Of a DNA stretch of 47,634 nt, positions 44,049 through 47,634 are shown piece by piece (position 1 is the first letter of the stretch; every line of letters starts with the position of its first letter). The notes under the pieces were generated by a model, which saw only the letters and a program-made list of their open reading frames with translations, made no database searches and was not told the origin of the DNA. The DNA comes from an uncultured Lachnospiraceae bacterium (GTDB taxonomy: Bacteria > Bacillota > Clostridia > Lachnospirales > Lachnospiraceae). The DNA lies in contig CALWBA010000149.1 in NCBI GenBank assembly GCA_944375815.1, forward strand, positions 1 to 47,634. The letters run 5' to 3'. Position numbers and translations under genes: made by a program.

Positions 44049-44078
44049 TTGCAATTTTGCACTCTGCCGTGATATAAT
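44049..44078 (+). promoter_or_regulatory. Promoter of gdhA
   Basis: TTGCAA at 44049-44054, an 18-base spacer and TATAAT at 44073-44078 preceded by TGA (extended -10). The leader after it contains AAACAAG/CTTGTTT complementary segments (about 44082-44113). Confidence 0.75.
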
Positions 44079-44095
44079 GCTAAACAAGTTGATAA

Positions 44096-45481
<1,386 letters not shown>

Positions 45482-45524
45482 TAAAATTTATTATTGAGGA
45501 AAAAATTATTATGAAAAAATGAGG

Positions 45525-45565
45525 AAGACCCGCGCAGGTGAGGACTGCGCGGGTCTTTCTTTTTT
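45525..45565. terminator. Bidirectional terminator between gdhA and the adenine deaminase remnant
   Basis: A perfect 13-base stem: AAGACCCGCGCAG at 45525-45537 and CTGCGCGGGTCTT at 45545-45557, then a T run. It terminates gdhA and, read the other way, can help end the converging gene. Confidence 0.9.
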
Positions 45566-46827
45566 TACACTATAAGCGGAACGATACATCCCTTTTTCAC
45601 ATCCACCAGTCCCACATCCGTCAATTTCAGTGCAGGGCTGACGGGCAATCCCAGTGTACCGAGCGACATAATTGGATTGTTATGCCTGTAACCCAGCTCT
45701 TCAAGGCTTTCACGGACGCTTTTGAGTCCGGCGGCAGTTTCAGCCAGCGAGCGTTCGGAGAGGATCCCGCAGATGGGAAGAGGAAGCTCAGCCAGAATTT
45801 GACCGTCTCTGGCGGTCAGAATACCGCCCTGGAGTTCGCGGATCCGGGTGACAGCCAGAAGCATGTCATCCGGGTTATCTCCAGCGACAAAGAGATTGTG
45901 GTGGTCATGAAACCAGGTTGTGGCGCAGGTACCCGTCTGTAAGCAGGAACCGGTGATAAATCCGTAGCCGATATTTCCGTTTTTGCCGTGACGCTCGAGC
46001 ACCATTGCGAGCAGACAGCCGCTGTCCTGCCAGCGTATTCTGTGATTTTGTACCGGCATGGTGATGCGCTTTTCGCGCGTCTGGGTGCGGTCAGGCAGGA
46101 TCTCCAGGACTCGGACGGTGACTTCTCCCGATTCGATTTCTGTTCGGATTTCAAAATCTTCCGGTGTCAGAGGCGGGAGCATTACGCTGTTGTAGAAGTC
46201 CTGAGGAAACGCATGAACCAGAGGCTCCGCATTGGTTTCCAAACGGCTGTAGATCTGAATTCCATTTTTGAATACATACTCCGGATGAAGAACTTTCGGA
46301 TCTTTCAGAAGCTGGAAATCAGCCAGTTTTCCAGGGGCTATTACGCCTCTGTCAAAAAAACGCATCCTGTGACTCGGTGTATAGGTGGCACAGTAAATGG
46401 CATACTCGATCGGAAATCCCATGTTAATTGCCTGCTGCACAACATCGTTGAGTTCACCCTTTTCATACAGCGAATCTGCCATGGTATCATCCGTGACAAA
46501 TCCGCAGTATTCATACAGATTATTTTCACAGATATAATCCAGAACGTCTCGCTTTAACATTTTTCCCTGAATTTCAAAGAACATGCCGTTTTCAATGCGC
46601 TGACGTACCTCCTCGAGAGAGTGCTCTGTGTGATCTCCGTCAATGCCCAGATACAGAAATTTTGCGAGATCCAGATCTACCAGAGACGGACAGTGCCCTT
46701 CAATTACATAGCCGGGGCGCTCTGTGCGCAGATAGTCAAGAAATTTTGTAATCTCCAGATCATTCTCACGGATAATCTGACGATAATTCATAATTATATC
46801 CATTCCTTTCGCTTCGCTCAGGCACAA
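45565..46827 (-). pseudogene. Adenine deaminase lacking its N-terminal region
   Basis: An open frame of about 410-420 residues whose sequence aligns with the middle and C-terminal parts of adenine deaminase, an enzyme that turns adenine into hypoxanthine. The IEGHCPSLVDLDLAKFLYLGIDGDHTEH, CGFVTDDTM and DRGVIAPGKLADF segments are family hallmarks. Full-length enzymes have roughly 570-600 residues; the missing part of about 160 residues holds the HxH metal motif. The frame upstream continues as VLCLSEA, resembling the deaminase VLGLAEV segment, until a stop, and an IS110 element lies right there. Usable starts are ATG at 46803 or 46791, or TTG at 46827. It may be expressed but is unlikely to be active alone. 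Confidence 0.65.
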
Positions 46828-46876
46828 AACGTTATGAAAATATTTCCCTGAGCTTATTTTTTCTTTATAATTCTGC

Positions 46877-47060
46877 TTGTAGGGAGCCCGGTATACTACA
46901 AATCACGGGGAGGTGAGTGGGCTGTCCGACTTACCAAGGTACGCCTTCGGTGTGCCGGATGACCGAATAATTATATGTGTAGTCCGCCTTTTCAAGCACA
47001 AATAAGTGTGACATATGAGCACGTAATCTTATCTTTGTTTAAACAATCTCGTTTATGGCT
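46877..47060 (+). ncRNA. Candidate IS110 bridge RNA region
   Basis: The segment before the transposase contains stem-loops: TTGTAG 46877-46882 with CTACAA 46896-46901; TCAC 46903-46906 with GTGA 46913-46916; GGTACGC 46938-46944 with GTGTGCC 46950-46956 around a TTCG-containing loop, itself inside a longer GTCC/GGAT-GAC arm with internal unpaired stretches. IS110-group elements encode a bridge RNA in this position whose internal loops pair with target and donor DNA. The boundaries given are approximate and loop assignments were not attempted. Confidence 0.45.
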
Positions 47061-47129
47061 CAGGCGTTCAGTCAATGCCGTCTCTCCCTATAATCTTTAT
47101 CGAATCTTCTGATTCTGAAAGGAGTCCCT

Positions 47130-47634
47130 ATGGCTTTAAAAATCGTGTACAAAATCTGTTGTGGCATTGATGTCCACAAGACTTTTGTAGTGGCCTGCAT
47201 TGCTTCTACTGACAGCAAAAACGTGACCACCTATGAGAGCCACCGTTTTTCGACCTTCACGAGCGGTCTGAAAGATTTGTTACAATGGCTTCTCTACCGT
47301 AACTGCAAGGATGTCTGTATGGAATCTACCGGTAAATACTGGATCCCTGTCTACAATGTTTTAGAAAACCATTGTACCATTGTCCTTGCTCATCCCAAAT
47401 ATGTTAAGGCTATCCGTGGGAAAAAAACTGACAAGAAAGATGCGAAATGGATTGCTGACCTGTTTAAGCATGATCTTGTTGCCGGCAGCTTTATGCCACC
47501 TGCTGACATCCGCCAGCTCCGTGACCTTATGCGTTACCGTTTCAAACTGACCTGCTTTCAATCAAGCGAAAAGAATCGTTTGCAGAACTGTCTCACGGTT
47601 TCCAATATCCAGTTGGGAAACGTTGTCTCGGACA
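47130..47634 (+). CDS. IS110-family transposase, N-terminal part, cut by window edge
   Basis: At least 168 codons open to the window end. The RuvC-like DEDD domain starts with CGIDVHKTFVVA (about 11-22), continues with the acidic residue in CMESTGKYWIPVY (about 68-80) and the KTDKKDAKWIADLF segment (about 103-116). These match IS110/IS1111 recombinases, which use the DEDD site and a C-terminal serine; the latter is outside the window. The ATG at 47130 follows AAAGGAG. The gene runs rightward, away from the deaminase remnant. Confidence 0.92.
   Translation, partial: MALKIVYKICCGIDVHKTFVVACIASTDSKNVTTYESHRFSTFTSGLKDLLQWLLYRNCKDVCMESTGKYWIPVYNVLENHCTIVLAHPKYVKAIRGKKTDKKDAKWIADLFKHDLVAGSFMPPADIRQLRDLMRYRFKLTCFQSSEKNRLQNCLTVSNIQLGNVVSD

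Larger units (their letters stand above)
46870..47634 (+). mobile_element. IS110-family insertion sequence, left part
   Basis: The non-coding left end (from roughly 46870, boundary uncertain) and the beginning of the transposase. IS110 elements lack terminal inverted repeats and do not usually make target duplications, so the end cannot be fixed from one copy. The right end lies outside the window. Confidence 0.75.

Overview
The window looks like a chromosomal segment of a gut Firmicute of the class Clostridia, most likely family Lachnospiraceae. The evidence is moderate G+C, Gram-positive lipoprotein and membrane proteins, a SpoIID/SpoIIQ-like sporulation pair, clostridial [4Fe-4S] serine dehydratase subunits, an NADP-type glutamate dehydrogenase and a CBS/DRTGG pyrophosphatase. 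No rRNA, tRNA, CRISPR array or prophage was seen. Genus is not resolvable from the sequence alone.

Left part (1-12.2 kb): after a terminator and a short intergenic patch with two perfect inverted DnaA boxes comes a minus-strand metallo-beta-lactamase-fold hydrolase. It is followed by a rightward series: D,D-carboxypeptidase, YbaK-type tRNA deacylase, serine dehydratase beta and alpha subunits, a MoxR ATPase/DUF58/transglutaminase set, SpoIID, a degenerate LytM (SpoIIQ-like) protein, a GIY-YIG protein and a hemolysin III family membrane protein. An unusual nested inverted repeat and a 31-codon ORF lie between the LytM and GIY-YIG genes.

Polyamine region (12.2-19.3 kb): a strong extended -10 promoter drives a roughly 360-nt, highly structured, unassigned RNA that ends in an intrinsic terminator just before speD. 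Then follow speD, speA, speE, speB, a carboxynorspermidine-type dehydrogenase and its decarboxylase, tightly packed and ended by a terminator. The set encodes arginine to agmatine to putrescine and, unusually, enzymes for both the aminopropyltransferase and the carboxyspermidine-type routes to spermidine.

Carbohydrate locus (19.3-38.7 kb): two divergent arms share a 450-bp regulatory region with LacI-type operators. The left arm has cellobiose phosphorylase, beta-mannosidase and, behind a terminator, an esterase. The right arm has a LacI regulator, a sugar ABC importer (lipoprotein plus two permeases, no ATPase), a GH36 alpha-galactosidase, a ThuA-like protein, a TIM-barrel epimerase-like protein, a GH3 beta-glucosidase and a GH31 alpha-xylosidase. 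Together they suggest uptake and intracellular breakdown of hemicellulose oligosaccharides (galactoglucomannan and/or xyloglucan type) to sugar phosphates and monosaccharides.

Right part (38.7-47.6 kb): a PepSY lipoprotein and a three-domain S1 protein on the minus strand, then an aldo/keto reductase, a regulated pyrophosphatase, a flavin reductase-like protein and gdhA on the plus strand. The window ends with an adenine deaminase lacking its N-terminal third and, directly upstream of it, an IS110-family element whose transposase runs off the edge. The IS110 non-coding left end contains stem-loops compatible with a bridge RNA, and the insertion may be what broke the deaminase gene.
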